From: Sediminibacterium sp.
GTDB lineage: Bacteria; Bacteroidota; Bacteroidia; Chitinophagales; Chitinophagaceae
Length of the DNA: 64,000 nt
Direction: 5' to 3'
Assembly: GCA_027487895.1 (NCBI GenBank)
Contig: JAIYCS010000051.1
Location: forward strand, 1 to 64,000
Within the stretch, counting starts at the first letter, position 1; every line of letters starts with the position of its first letter. Shown here piece by piece: positions 33,272-42,632 of this stretch. A program made the position numbers and the translations under genes. Under the pieces are notes generated by a model. It had not been told where the DNA came from. It did not search any database and saw only the letters and a list, made by a program, of their open reading frames with translations.

Positions 33272-34570
33272 CTAGCTTTCTCTTCTAGATCTGCCAGCTG
33301 GGGCCGTTGAATAACGCCTAGGGTCCCCACCTCTAAAAGAGCGTCTTTCCCCGCTATTATTGCCGTTTCTGCGGTCTCTAAAGCCTCCGCCACCCTTTAC
33401 AGAGCCTGAATTTTGCTTAGACGCTTTTTCCTCGGCAAATGTGAGCACCCAGGGGTGATCCTTAACTTCTGGTATGCTTTGGGCAATTAGTTTTTGGATG
33501 TCTTTTAGGTAGGCTTTTTCTTCTCCATCGCAAAAAGAGATGGCAATTCCGGATGCCCCTGCTCTTCCAGTACGGCCAATTCGGTGTACGTATGTTTCGG
33601 CGATATTGGGGAGTTCGTAATTGAAAACGTGCGATAATTGATCCACGTCAATACCTCTTGCGGCAATATCGGTAGCTACCAGTATTCTTAAAGCGCCGGT
33701 TTTAAAATCGGTCAATGCTTTTTGTCTGGCATTTTGAGATTTATTACCATGGATAGCTGCCGCTTTTTCACCTAGTTTTAAAAGCTCTTTTACCACTTTG
33801 TCGGCACCGTGTTTTGTTCTTGTAAATACAAGGGCGGTTTTAATACCGGCATCTTGTAATAAATGTGCGAGTAGTAATTTTTTATTACCCTTGTCTACAT
33901 AATATACCGACTGTTCAATTTTTTCGGCAGTAGAAGATACCGGCGTAATTTCTACTTTAACAGGATTGTTTAAAATACTGTTTGCTAGCTGTCCAATTTC
34001 TGGAGGCATGGTAGCAGAGAAAAATAGGGTTTGTCTTTTAGCAGGAAGTTTTGCAATTACTTTTTTTACGTCATGGATAAAACCCATGTCTAGCATGCGG
34101 TCTGCCTCGTCTAGTACAAATATTTCGAGCTGGTTTAATTTAATATAACCCTGTTGCATTAAGTCTAATAACCTGCCGGGTGTTGCGATTAAAATGTCAA
34201 CGCCACGTCTTAACATAGAAACTTGAGGTACTTGTGAAACCCCACCAAAAATAACGCTATGGCTAAGGCCAGTTTTTTTACCATACGCTCCAAAGCTTTC
34301 ATCAATTTGAATCGCTAACTCACGGGTTGGTGTAAGAATTAAAGATTTAATGCCGTTATGACTACTTTTTTTATTGTATAATAATTGTAAAATAGGGATG
34401 GCAAAAGCGGCTGTTTTACCGGTACCTGTTTGTGCGCAACCGAGTAAATCTTTTCCTTCTAATAAAACGGGGATAGACTGCTCTTGAATAGGGGTAGGGT
34501 TCGTGTACCCTTCTGCTTTAACGGCCTCTAAAATAGGCTCAATTAAGTTTAATTGTTCGAATGATAACAT
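33272..34570 (-). CDS. rhlE: DEAD-box RNA helicase, RhlE-type
   Basis: 432-residue ATP-dependent RNA helicase. All motifs are seen: Q motif with [10 protein letters not shown], Walker [62 protein letters not shown] and [10 protein letters not shown]. The tail after residue about 380 is rich in Arg, Gly and Ser ([11 protein letters not shown] and on), typical of RhlE RNA-binding tails. A TACCTTTG -7 box 129 bp upstream implies an untranslated leader of about 120 nt, which would suit cold- or structure-dependent control seen for such helicases. Confidence 0.93.
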   Translation of the reverse strand: MLSFEQLNLIEPILEAVKAEGYTNPTPIQEQSIPVLLEGKDLLGCAQTGTGKTAAFAIPILQLLYNKKSSHNGIKSLILTPTRELAIQIDESFGAYGKKTGLSHSVIFGGVSQVPQVSMLRRGVDILIATPGRLLDLMQQGYIKLNQLEIFVLDEADRMLDMGFIHDVKKVIAKLPAKRQTLFFSATMPPEIGQLANSILNNPVKVEITPVSSTAEKIEQSVYYVDKGNKKLLLAHLLQDAGIKTALVFTRTKHGADKVVKELLKLGEKAAAIHGNKSQNARQKALTDFKTGALRILVATDIAARGIDVDQLSHVFNYELPNIAETYVHRIGRTGRAGASGIAISFCDGEEKAYLKDIQKLIAQSIPEVKDHPWVLTFAEEKASKQNSGSVKGGGGFRDRRNGNNSGERRSFRGGDPRRYSTAPAGRSRRES

Positions 34571-34698
34571 AGTATTATTTAATTATAAAAACACGGGGCA
34601 TTGGCCGGGTGCTATACAAACTTTCTGTTAAGGACTTGAATTACTTTGTCACTGAAGTGTGATCTAGTCTGATAGGGAGAGAACGTATATGAATAATA

Positions 34699-34706
34699 CA
34701 AAGGTA
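34699..34706 (-). promoter_or_regulatory. Putative -7 element for rhlE
   Basis: TACCTTTG on the minus strand matches TAnnTTTG; no clear -33 TTG at the right distance. It implies a leader of about 120 nt containing a small CACT-TC-AGTG hairpin. Confidence 0.4.
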
Positions 34707-34762
34707 CGTAAAATAAAATTAGTGCGTTTTTTGGGTGTTACGAATGCAGTATAAATGCCTGA

Positions 34763-35254
34763 TTAGTGCTTTATAAGTGCAACTATCGCTTCTAAATAAA
34801 CCTTGTCTGTATCGTCAAACTGATCGAGCATATCACTATCTACATCGAGGACGCCCACTACTTTACCGTTATTAAAAAGGGGGACTACAATTTCAGATTT
34901 TGAAGCGCTACTGCATGCAATATGTCCTGGAAATTTTTCTACGTCTGGAACAATTATAGTTTCCTCTTTTGCCCAACTTGTTCCGCAAACGCCCCTGCCT
35001 TTTGCAATTCTAGTGCAGGCAACGGGTCCTTGAAAGGGTCCTAAAACGAGTTCGTCCACTCCTTTGGTTTTGTTTGGTTTTACCATATAAAATCCAACCC
35101 AAAACCAGCCAAATTGTTCTTTGAGGGCAGCTGCAATATTGGCCAGGTTGGCGGTAAGATCCGGCTCTCCATCAATCAGTGCTTTTATTTGCGCTGTAAT
35201 AGAAATGTATTTTTCTTGTTTGCTGCCGCTAACAATAGTTAGGTCTTCTGCCAT
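34763..35254 (-). CDS. msrC: Free methionine-(R)-sulfoxide reductase (GAF domain)
   Basis: 163-residue single GAF-domain enzyme that reduces free Met-R-sulfoxide. The three family cysteines are visible in GPVACTRIAKGRGVCG and HIACSSASKSEIVVPL; WVGFYMVKP and GVLDVDSDMLDQFDD complete the fRMsr pattern. Its first 16 bp overlap the end of the upstream flippase gene on the same strand, so they share a transcript, though a functional link is not obvious. Other GAF proteins of this size are regulators, but the Cys pattern favours the reductase. Confidence 0.88.
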   Translation of the reverse strand: MAEDLTIVSGSKQEKYISITAQIKALIDGEPDLTANLANIAAALKEQFGWFWVGFYMVKPNKTKGVDELVLGPFQGPVACTRIAKGRGVCGTSWAKEETIIVPDVEKFPGHIACSSASKSEIVVPLFNNGKVVGVLDVDSDMLDQFDDTDKVYLEAIVALIKH

Positions 35255-36738
35255 ACAAATAGTTTTTGTAATTCACTTTTTTCGATGCGTGCAACAAATA
35301 AAAGATAACCAATTAATAATGCCGCACCGCTAATCGTTTGCCACCAAAAATCTAACACAAAAATACAAACCCCTTTATGTAGTAAAAATACCAGCACTGC
35401 AATTATTAAATAGGCTGTTATTTTTTTTGCAGGATAAGGAACTGGATATACTTTTTGTCCCCAGTTGTAACTTATGAGCATCATGGTGCCATAACAAAAA
35501 AACGTAGCCCAAGCACTTGCAATAAATCCATAATATGGGATAAAAATAAAATTAAGTACAATGGTAATGGCGGTTCCAATAAGGGTGATATAAGAACCTG
35601 CTGTTGTTTTATTACTTAGTTTAAACCAAATACTGAGGTTGTAATAAATGCCTAAAAATATATTAGCGAGTAATAAAATAGGAACAATGCCAATGGCAGA
35701 GCGGTAAGCAGGCCCAATTAAATAAGACCATATCGGTAAAAATAACGACACCACTAAAAACATAACGCTCAGTACAAGTACAAAAAACTTAAGCACGCGT
35801 GCGTATATTTTTTGTGGCTCTTGACCGGCTGATTGCTTAAAAAAGAAGGGTTCGGCGCCCATTCTAAAAGCTTGTACAAATAAGGTAATTAAAATAGAAA
35901 GTTTGTAGCAAGCATTGTAAATACCTACTTGTTCGTTTTTAAAAACATCTGAACCGGGTAGCCACGCTTTTAACATAAGCCTGTCAAAAGTTTCGTTGAT
36001 GATGCCGCCAAATCCTACAATTAATAAGGGAAGTGCATATACCATCATTTCTTTCCAAAGCTTGGTATCAAACGTAAGGCGCACGCTCAAAATTTCTTTA
36101 CTCAATAAAAGAAGTGTAATAACACTTTGAATTAAGTTAGCAAGTACTACATAGACAATTGGGTTGGTAGAAAAACTAAAAAAGTTTCCGGTCCAACTAT
36201 TTGGATTTGCCGCTAATGTGCGTGGGCAATAATTGATAAAAAACCAAGTAAGCAAAAGGTTTACAAAAATGCCTGCAATATTTACAAATGCATATTTAAT
36301 GGGGCGCTCTTCTTGACGAAGCTTTGCAAATGGAATTTTATTAAGTGTGTCTATTGCAATAATCCCAATAGTAATAATTGCAATTTGTGGAATATCAGCA
36401 AATCCAATCATTGCACTAAAAGGAACTCTAAAAATCCATAAAAGACTAGATAGTAAAAGGGTACTGATAACAATTGAAAAAAAGCTCGTACTATAAATTG
36501 TTTTTTTATAGGCTTCTATGGCAGAAAATCTAAAGTAGGCCGTTTCAAAACCATAGGTAAATAATATACTCAAAACAGGAATGGCAGAGTAGAGCAAACT
36601 TTGTCTACCAAAATCGGCGGGGGTTACATATTCCGAATAGGTTAAAAGCGGCACTAGTAAATAACCAATAAAACGGGCAGCAATGGAACTAACTCCATAC
36701 CACAGTGTTTGACCCGCTAATTTTTTAATACCGCTCAA
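35239..36738 (-). CDS. Polysaccharide biosynthesis flippase (MOP superfamily)
   Basis: 499-residue integral membrane protein with about 12-14 predicted helices, opening with GIKKLAGQTLWYGVSSIAARFIGYLLVPLLTY as in Wzx/PST lipid-linked oligosaccharide flippases. No soluble domain. It would move an undecaprenyl-linked sugar unit across the inner membrane. No glycosyltransferases lie beside it, so the substrate is unknown; the rmlBCA genes are 28 kb away. It overlaps the fRMsr gene by 16 bp. Confidence 0.82.
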   Translation of the reverse strand: MSGIKKLAGQTLWYGVSSIAARFIGYLLVPLLTYSEYVTPADFGRQSLLYSAIPVLSILFTYGFETAYFRFSAIEAYKKTIYSTSFFSIVISTLLLSSLLWIFRVPFSAMIGFADIPQIAIITIGIIAIDTLNKIPFAKLRQEERPIKYAFVNIAGIFVNLLLTWFFINYCPRTLAANPNSWTGNFFSFSTNPIVYVVLANLIQSVITLLLLSKEILSVRLTFDTKLWKEMMVYALPLLIVGFGGIINETFDRLMLKAWLPGSDVFKNEQVGIYNACYKLSILITLFVQAFRMGAEPFFFKQSAGQEPQKIYARVLKFFVLVLSVMFLVVSLFLPIWSYLIGPAYRSAIGIVPILLLANIFLGIYYNLSIWFKLSNKTTAGSYITLIGTAITIVLNFIFIPYYGFIASAWATFFCYGTMMLISYNWGQKVYPVPYPAKKITAYLIIAVLVFLLHKGVCIFVLDFWWQTISGAALLIGYLLFVARIEKSELQKLFVWQKT

Positions 36739-36778
36739 TGATTTCTTGTTTTGCTGCTGCTAAAGTAACAAAACCCTT

Positions 36779-37810
36779 TTACTGATGCGCGTGATTGGCC
36801 ATTTTATTATTGATTACCGCTTGCCCTGGTAAAAAAGCAGGGTTTGTTAATGCGCTAGAATCTGTGAGGGTATTTAAAAAAGCAGTCAGCTGGCCAATTT
36901 CGAAATTAGAAAGGGCTATTTGGCCCGAAGACCTATAATGGTTAAGTACATCTAGTAGTGAATAATAGCGGCCGTCATGCCCATAGGGGAAGGTAATGGC
37001 TACATTTCGGAGGCTGGGTACTTTAAATTTGAGTGAATCGGCGCTGTTACCGGTAAACCGCGCGCGTCCATTGTCTTTTAATTGAGGGTCTCTGGTGATG
37101 GCCGTGTTTTGATAACTATAATTGGTAAAAAGTGGCGGGGTATGACAAGACACACATTTTGTTTCGAATATTTCATACCCTAATTTTTCTGGTAAAATAA
37201 AAGAAGCTTCGCCGCGCATAACTTTATCATACTTACTATTAGATGATACCAACGAAAGTTGAAATTGACTTAACGCCCTAGTGATTTGATCCATGTTAAT
37301 TTTTGAAGGACCAAAAGCCGCAGTAAACATTTTCTTATAACTCGGGTTGGTATTTACATGCTTTAATAAAGCTGGAATATTGGTGTCCATTTCATCTGTA
37401 GAGTGCATGGGTAAAAGCGCCTGCTCCTCTAGGCTAGCAGCTCTACCGTCATACATCAGTTCCTTTTGCCATGCAACATTAAAAAGGCTAGGCGCATTGC
37501 GGGTAGTGAGGTTGTTAACGCCATGGCTAAGGGGGTGATCATAAGTGGCAAAAGCGGCGGATGGTTCGTGACAGGTGGCGCAGCTAACGGTGTTATCGCT
37601 ACTGAGTGCTGGGTCGTAAAATAATTTTTTACCTAATGCAATACCTTCTTTTGTAAGTGGATTTCCACTAAAATTGTAAGCGGGTGCTGGCCAACACTTG
37701 GGGCTTGTAAAGCTTACTGGGATTGGTTTGTACGAAAAAATATGCGTTGCGCTGATGCATAGTGCAGCAAAAGAAAAAATTGTAATTTTTGTTGCCACTG
37801 AAATTTTCAT
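36779..37810 (-). CDS. Di-heme cytochrome c peroxidase (MauG/CcpA family)
   Basis: 343-residue periplasmic protein with an N-terminal membrane/signal helix (ATKITIFSFAALCISATHIF). Two heme c attachment sites are present, CATCH in SCATCHEPSAAF and CVSCH in KCVSCHTPPLF. Blocks GKKLFYDPALSSDNTVSC, HGVNNLTTRNAPSLFNVAW, ELMYDGRAASLEEQA and VPSLRNVAITFPYGHDGR are typical of bacterial di-heme peroxidases, which reduce hydrogen peroxide or, in MauG, oxidise proteins. ATG at 37810 selected because it places the signal helix first; an in-frame ATG at 37867 adds 19 residues reaching toward the dtd start. Confidence 0.92.
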   Translation of the reverse strand: MKISVATKITIFSFAALCISATHIFSYKPIPVSFTSPKCWPAPAYNFSGNPLTKEGIALGKKLFYDPALSSDNTVSCATCHEPSAAFATYDHPLSHGVNNLTTRNAPSLFNVAWQKELMYDGRAASLEEQALLPMHSTDEMDTNIPALLKHVNTNPSYKKMFTAAFGPSKINMDQITRALSQFQLSLVSSNSKYDKVMRGEASFILPEKLGYEIFETKCVSCHTPPLFTNYSYQNTAITRDPQLKDNGRARFTGNSADSLKFKVPSLRNVAITFPYGHDGRYYSLLDVLNHYRSSGQIALSNFEIGQLTAFLNTLTDSSALTNPAFLPGQAVINNKMANHAHQ

Positions 37811-37890
37811 ACACTTAAATAGATACAGGATAAAGGTACAAACGTCTTTATTAATATCTTCATGCAAGAAACAATTAAGTAAACCTTATC

Positions 37891-38343
37891 ATGAGAGTTG
37901 TTATTCAGCGCGTATTGGAAGCATCGGTGGTGGTAGATGAAAAAGTGGTAGGCTCCATACAAAACGGGCTACTAGTGCTACTAGGTATCGAAGACGCAGA
38001 TACAGAGGAGGATATACATTGGCTTAGTAATAAAATTGTAGGACTTAGGCTTTTTGATGACCAAGATGGCGTTATGAATTTGTCCGTTAAAGATATAGGA
38101 GGCGACATTTTACTCATTAGCCAGTTTACATTAATGGCGAGTACCAAAAAAGGGAACAGACCTTCTTATATTAAAGCGTCTAAACCTCCCATCGCAGTAC
38201 CTTTGTATGAACTAATGATTGCTACCTTAAGTAATGATTTAGGTAAAGCGGTGCAAACCGGTATTTTTGGTGCTGATATGAAAGTGAGCCTTATTAATAA
38301 CGGACCTGTTACTATTACCATCGACTCTAAAAACAAAGAATAA
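37891..38343 (+). CDS. dtd: D-aminoacyl-tRNA deacylase
   Basis: 150-residue proofreading enzyme that removes D-amino acids (and glycine) from tRNAs. Signature elements are the start RVVIQRVLEASVVVD, LLVLLGIEDADT, the SQFTLMAS motif holding the nucleophile-region Ser/Thr, and the C-terminal NNGPVTITID (the N-x-G-P-V-T motif). The length is normal. The stop shares one base with the next gene's ATG. Confidence 0.96.
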   Translation: MRVVIQRVLEASVVVDEKVVGSIQNGLLVLLGIEDADTEEDIHWLSNKIVGLRLFDDQDGVMNLSVKDIGGDILLISQFTLMASTKKGNRPSYIKASKPPIAVPLYELMIATLSNDLGKAVQTGIFGADMKVSLINNGPVTITIDSKNKE

Positions 38344-38669
38344 TGACAATTGAAAAAGCACAACAAGACGTAGACGCCTGGATACAAACAGTGGGTGTTA
38401 GATATTTTAATGAGCTTACCAATATGGGCATACTCATGGAAGAAGTGGGAGAGCTGAGTAGACTACTCGTGCGCAAATATGGCGAACAATCTTTTAAAGC
38501 TGGCGAGTCTGACAAAGATATTGCAGATGAAATGGCCGATGTGTTGTGGGTGCTTATTTGCCTTGCCAATCAAACCGGCGTTGATCTTACTAAAGCCCTT
38601 GAAAAAAACTTTGATAAGAAAAATAATAGGGATGCTACAAGGCATCTTAATAACGACAAATTAAAATAA
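38343..38669 (+). CDS. MazG-like nucleotide pyrophosphohydrolase
   Basis: 108-residue all-alpha NTP pyrophosphatase of the MazG superfamily. Metal-binding residues are visible in GILMEEVGELSRLLV (E-E-x-x-E) and DIADEMADVLWVLICLAN (E-x-x-D). Such single-domain enzymes hydrolyse (d)NTPs, often non-canonical ones. Coupled by one-base overlap to dtd, giving a small quality-control operon ended by a strong hairpin. Confidence 0.85.
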   Translation: MTIEKAQQDVDAWIQTVGVRYFNELTNMGILMEEVGELSRLLVRKYGEQSFKAGESDKDIADEMADVLWVLICLANQTGVDLTKALEKNFDKKNNRDATRHLNNDKLK

Positions 38670-38716
38670 TGCGCGCGCTATTAAAGTGGCACTGCATATG
38701 TATTACAAAGTAATAA

Positions 38717-38749
38717 AAAAAAGGCGCGCTTGAAAAGCGCGCCTTTTTT
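38717..38749. terminator. Bidirectional rho-independent terminator
   Basis: 15-bp perfect stem AAAAAAGGCGCGCTT / AAGCGCGCCTTTTTT with loop GAA. It separates the convergent MazG-like and aminopeptidase genes and has A and T runs on both sides, so it can stop both transcripts. Confidence 0.93.
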
Positions 38750-38768
38750 AATCGAGTAAACTCAAATA

Positions 38769-40172
38769 TTATTTGCGCTTAAAAATACTTTTTTCTTTTG
38801 CCATTTTTTCAATGTCGGCAACGGTTCTTGGAGAAGAAGCCGATAAGTTTTGATTGCCAGTTGGGGTAATTAAAATATCATCTTCAATTCTTACACCAAT
38901 GCTCCACCACTTTTTATCGCAGTTGCTTCCTGGTGGAATATAAATACCTGGCTCCACTGTTAATACCACACCCGGATCTAATGTGCGAGGTCCCATATCG
39001 TGTACATCTAAACCTAAATGGTGTGAAGTGCCGTGTGGGAAATATTTGCGGGCTTCTGCTTCTGTTTTTACAATACCAAGTGCAACAAGTCCTTTGTTGA
39101 TAACGGCTCTTGCAGCTGCATCAACAGATGCAAACGGAGCACCTGGCTTACAAGCAGCGATACCAGCGTCTTGCGCTGCTAATACAAGTTCGTAAATGAT
39201 TTTTTGTTCTGGCGAAAACTTACCGTTAGCAGGAACCGTTCTTGTAACGTCTGCAGTATAACCATGGTATTCGGCAGCGCAATCGCTTAATAGTAAATCA
39301 CCATCGTTCATTAATTTCAGGTTGGTGATATAGTGAAGTACGCATGCATTTTCGGCAGCACCTACAATACTTGGGTAGCCAGGATATTCGGAACCATTTG
39401 TTTTAAAATGATATTCCATAATGGCTTGTGCTTGGTATTCTGTCATGCCTGGTTTAATAGCGCGCATCACGTCGTTGTGGCCTTCACAACTAATAGCAGC
39501 AGCTTTAGCAATGAGTGCAATTTCTTCTGGTTGCTTGATACCTCTTAAGCCTGATAAAATAGCTTGCAAACTGCGCGCGGCAACTGGTTTTTTTGTTGCA
39601 GCAATAGCGCTATCAACAATAGTAGCCATGCGGGTTAGAGGATCTACGTTTCTTTTGTACGTCGAAAAAATGTCTTCGCTTTTATACGCTGTAAATACAG
39701 AATCGATATTTGAAAAATCGATGGTGTTAGCGCTAAATTTATCGTTGATAAAAACGTTGGCAATTTTATATTTTTCTTGTACGCCCTCTACGCCTAAAAT
39801 TTTTCCGGTCCATAATTCTCTTTGCGGATCACGGTTTTGAACAAAAATAAATTCGGTACCTGTTTTATCTAAAATGGTAACAGGCTGCTTGAATAATAAG
39901 AGCACCGCATTAGGCTCTTCTAAACCGGTAAAGTAGTAGAAGTTTTTATTTTGAGAATATTGAAAATCAACATCGTTGGTTCTTACACGCACCTGCGATG
40001 CAAAGAAAATACCCACGCCATTTGCAGAGAGTTTTTCTTTAAATGCAGCCCTGCGTCCAGCATGGAACTCGGGTGTTAAATAATCACTTGGATAGAGGGT
40101 TGTTTGCTGAGCAAAAACGAGTACTGGTGCCATAAAGGTGAGCACCCACATCATCACTTTCTTTTTATTCAT
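38769..40172 (-). CDS. pepP: Secreted Xaa-Pro aminopeptidase (M24B)
   Basis: 467 residues with a signal peptide (VMMWVLTFMAPVLVFAQ). The creatinase-like N-domain is followed by a pita-bread domain containing the metal ligands: LLSDCAAEYHGYTADVTRT (two Asp), FPHGTSHHLGLDVHDMG (His), LTVEPGIYIPPG (Glu) and GVRIEDDILIT (Glu). It removes N-terminal residues that precede proline, probably in the periplasm. The divergent glyS start is 112 bp away, with a small inverted repeat TTCTCT-GAGTA-AGAGAA at 40207-40223 between them. Confidence 0.93.
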   Translation of the reverse strand: MNKKKVMMWVLTFMAPVLVFAQQTTLYPSDYLTPEFHAGRRAAFKEKLSANGVGIFFASQVRVRTNDVDFQYSQNKNFYYFTGLEEPNAVLLLFKQPVTILDKTGTEFIFVQNRDPQRELWTGKILGVEGVQEKYKIANVFINDKFSANTIDFSNIDSVFTAYKSEDIFSTYKRNVDPLTRMATIVDSAIAATKKPVAARSLQAILSGLRGIKQPEEIALIAKAAAISCEGHNDVMRAIKPGMTEYQAQAIMEYHFKTNGSEYPGYPSIVGAAENACVLHYITNLKLMNDGDLLLSDCAAEYHGYTADVTRTVPANGKFSPEQKIIYELVLAAQDAGIAACKPGAPFASVDAAARAVINKGLVALGIVKTEAEARKYFPHGTSHHLGLDVHDMGPRTLDPGVVLTVEPGIYIPPGSNCDKKWWSIGVRIEDDILITPTGNQNLSASSPRTVADIEKMAKEKSIFKRK

Positions 40173-40270
40173 GGTATTTAAATTTATCCCGCTAAAGCTA
40201 TAGGATTTCTCTGAGTAAGAGAAAAAAAATGGATAAAGGGGCTAAAGCGCCTTTTTTAGGGAGAATGGCT

Positions 40271-40278
40271 TATTTTTG
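40271..40278 (+). promoter_or_regulatory. -7 element immediately before glyS
   Basis: TATTTTTG matches TAnnTTTG exactly and ends 6 bp before the ATG at 40285. With the usual 5-7 bp from box to start site, transcription would begin at or next to the ATG, giving a leaderless or nearly leaderless mRNA. The -33 region is only a T-run at 40252-40257. Confidence 0.5.
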
Positions 40279-40284
40279 CCCTGT

Positions 40285-41763
40285 ATGAGTAAGCCCGCGT
40301 TAACCCCACAAGAAAATAATTTTCAGGCCATTATATCGCATGCCAAAGAGTATGGATTTGTGTTTCCTAGTAGTGAAATTTATGATGGATTAAGTGCCGT
40401 ATATGATTACGGTCCGTACGGGTCTGAACTTAAAAAAAATATTAGGGATTATTGGTGGCATAGCATGACCCAAATGCATGAAAACATTGTGGGTATTGAC
40501 GCTGCCATTTTTATGCACCCAACCACCTGGAAGGCGAGCGGGCACGTAGATAATTTTAGCGATCCCATGATCGATAATAAAGACTCTCAAAAACGCTACC
40601 GTGTAGACCATTTGATTGAAGCCAAAGCCGATAGTTTACGTGCGGCCGGAGCGGCAGCGGAGGCCGATGCCTTGCTAGCACAAATGGACCAGCTTTTAGC
40701 GGCCGAAAATTTTGAAGGCTTAAAAAATCTACTAACAGAACAAAAAATTACTTGTAGTGTAAGTGGTACCTCTAACTGGACCGATATTAGACAGTTTAAC
40801 CTCATGTTTGATACGCAGTTAGGTTCTGTGGCCGAAGACGCAAACACGATTTACCTGCGTCCAGAAACCGCACAAGGTATTTTTGTAAACTTTTTAAACG
40901 TGCAAAAAACAGCACGTATGAAAGTGCCTTTTGGTATTGCACAAACAGGTAAGGCCTTCAGAAATGAAATTGTTGCCCGTCAATTTATATTTAGAATGCG
41001 TGAGTTTGAACAAATGGAAATGCAATTTTTTGTTCGTCCTGGCACGCAAATGAAATGGTACGAATATTGGAAGGAAGCGCGTTTAAAATGGCACACCGAT
41101 TTAGGTATGCCTGCAAATAAATATCGTTACCACGACCACGTTAAATTAGCGCACTACGCTGACGCGGCACTCGATATTGAATTTGAATTTCCATTTGGTT
41201 TTAAAGAGTTAGAAGGTATTCATTCTCGTACCGATTTTGACTTAACCAGACACCAAGAGTTTAGTAAAAAGAAGCAACAATATTTTGACAACGATATCGA
41301 TGAAGCAACCGGAAAGCCTTATGGCAACTACATTCCGTACGTTGTAGAAACTTCTATTGGACTTGATCGTATGTTTTTAGCTGTGTTAAGTAATGCATAC
41401 GAAGAAGAAAAAATTACCAAAGAAGATGGTAGCACCGACGAACGCGTGGTGCTTCATATTCCAGCAAAAATTGCACCAGTAAAACTCGCTATTTTACCAC
41501 TCGTTAAAAAAGATGGTCTCCCAGAAATTGCACGTGAACTCATGGACAGTTGCAAAGGTCAGTTCAAATGTTTTTACGAAGAAAAAGATGCGATTGGGAA
41601 ACGTTACCGCAGACAAGATGCGATTGGTACGCCGTTTTGCGTAACCATTGATCACCAAACGAAAGAAGACCAAACGGTTACCATTCGTTACCGTGATGCG
41701 ATGACACAGGAGCGCGTGCATATTAGCAAGGTAAAAGAGATTGTGCTCGGAGCTATTGCTTAA
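40285..41763 (+). CDS. glyS: Glycyl-tRNA synthetase (dimeric class II type)
   Basis: 492-residue alpha2-type glycyl-tRNA synthetase. Class II motifs: YDYGPYGSELKKNIRDYWW region for motif 1 neighbourhood, LRPETAQGIFVNF and FRNEIVARQFIFRMREFEQME for motif 2, and ETSIGLDRMFLAVL for motif 3; a C-terminal anticodon-binding domain begins near PVKLAILPLV. An Ala/Glu-rich helical insertion lies at about residues 110-155. ATG at 40285 gives MSKPALTPQ; the upstream in-frame GCC-preceded TTG lies in the promoter box. Its stop overlaps the opposing reductase stop in TTAA. Confidence 0.95.
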   Translation: MSKPALTPQENNFQAIISHAKEYGFVFPSSEIYDGLSAVYDYGPYGSELKKNIRDYWWHSMTQMHENIVGIDAAIFMHPTTWKASGHVDNFSDPMIDNKDSQKRYRVDHLIEAKADSLRAAGAAAEADALLAQMDQLLAAENFEGLKNLLTEQKITCSVSGTSNWTDIRQFNLMFDTQLGSVAEDANTIYLRPETAQGIFVNFLNVQKTARMKVPFGIAQTGKAFRNEIVARQFIFRMREFEQMEMQFFVRPGTQMKWYEYWKEARLKWHTDLGMPANKYRYHDHVKLAHYADAALDIEFEFPFGFKELEGIHSRTDFDLTRHQEFSKKKQQYFDNDIDEATGKPYGNYIPYVVETSIGLDRMFLAVLSNAYEEEKITKEDGSTDERVVLHIPAKIAPVKLAILPLVKKDGLPEIARELMDSCKGQFKCFYEEKDAIGKRYRRQDAIGTPFCVTIDHQTKEDQTVTIRYRDAMTQERVHISKVKEIVLGAIA

Positions 41764-42503
41764 CCATAAATCTCTAAGTGGATGTCTTTCTTGTCGTAAC
41801 CGGCTGCCATGATGCGCTGCTTGGCTTCGTCAATCATATTTTTCCAGCCACACAAATAAAACTGTGCCGGATTTTTTGCAGCCAATAACTGCTCGTACAC
41901 AGCGTGTACATACCCGTTATGCGCGCCATCAGGAACCGCGTCTTCTCTAGAAAAAACGGGGTGATAAAAGAAATTTTTCTCTTGATTTTCTAATGCTTTT
42001 AACTCGTGGCCATATAAGCAGTCGTGCATTTTTCGGCAACCAAAAATTAAGTGAATATTTTTATGTGCTATCTTTTGTTGATGTATCCAATTCACCATAG
42101 ATCTAAATGGCGCAACGCCCGTACCCGTACAAATTAAATAAAGGTCTTTGTCGAGTGTATCAGGTAGTGTAAATACGCCTACCGGGCCTCTTAAAGTAAT
42201 ATTGCTGCCTACTTTTATTTCATTGAATAAATAGGTGGTTCCAAGGCCTCCTTCTAATAACACAATAACCAGTTCTATAATGTTGCTGCCATCCGGTGCA
42301 GATGCAATGGAGTAACTGCGCCAGCGTTTGTTGGTTTTTTCGTGAATGGGTAAATCGAGTGTCACAAACTGCCCAGGCTTAAAATTAAAACTGTCTAGCT
42401 CTGGAATTTGAATCCAAAACCGCCGCGTGCTTTCCGATGCGTCTTCAATTTTGATGACCGTTCCTGTGCGCCAAGGCTCTAACATAGTTTTAGTCTTTGA
42501 CAC
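41760..42503 (-). CDS. Ferredoxin-NADP reductase-like flavoprotein
   Basis: 247-residue FAD/NAD(P)-binding oxidoreductase of the FNR superfamily. The FAD part carries WRSYSIASAPDG (R-x-Y-S motif) after GQFVTLDLP, and the nucleotide part starts with LYLICTGTGVAPFRSM and HLIFGCRKMHDCLYG, ending FYLCGWKNMIDEAKQRI. No iron-sulfur motif is present, so it needs an outside electron partner such as ferredoxin or flavodoxin. The gene faces glyS, and the two stop codons share the palindrome TTAA. Confidence 0.88.
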   Translation of the reverse strand: MSKTKTMLEPWRTGTVIKIEDASESTRRFWIQIPELDSFNFKPGQFVTLDLPIHEKTNKRWRSYSIASAPDGSNIIELVIVLLEGGLGTTYLFNEIKVGSNITLRGPVGVFTLPDTLDKDLYLICTGTGVAPFRSMVNWIHQQKIAHKNIHLIFGCRKMHDCLYGHELKALENQEKNFFYHPVFSREDAVPDGAHNGYVHAVYEQLLAAKNPAQFYLCGWKNMIDEAKQRIMAAGYDKKDIHLEIYG

Positions 42504-42562
42504 AATTTAAATGAATGTAGCCGAACTATAAAAAATAAGTTGCTCGAAAAAAATGGGACAAA

Positions 42563-42593
42563 AAAAATCCGAGGGCGAAGCCCTCGGATTTTT
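42563..42593. terminator. Terminator after the zinc protease gene
   Basis: Stem AAAAATCCGAGGGC / GCCCTCGGATTTTT with loop GAA, between the metalloprotease gene (ends 42633, minus strand) and the reductase start at 42503. A second inverted repeat, GATCGAAA / TTTCGATC with a 4-base A spacer, sits at 42595-42614, closer to the protease stop. Confidence 0.9.
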
Positions 42594-42632
42594 CGATCGA
42601 AAAAAATTTCGATCTCAATCAAATTCAAAATA

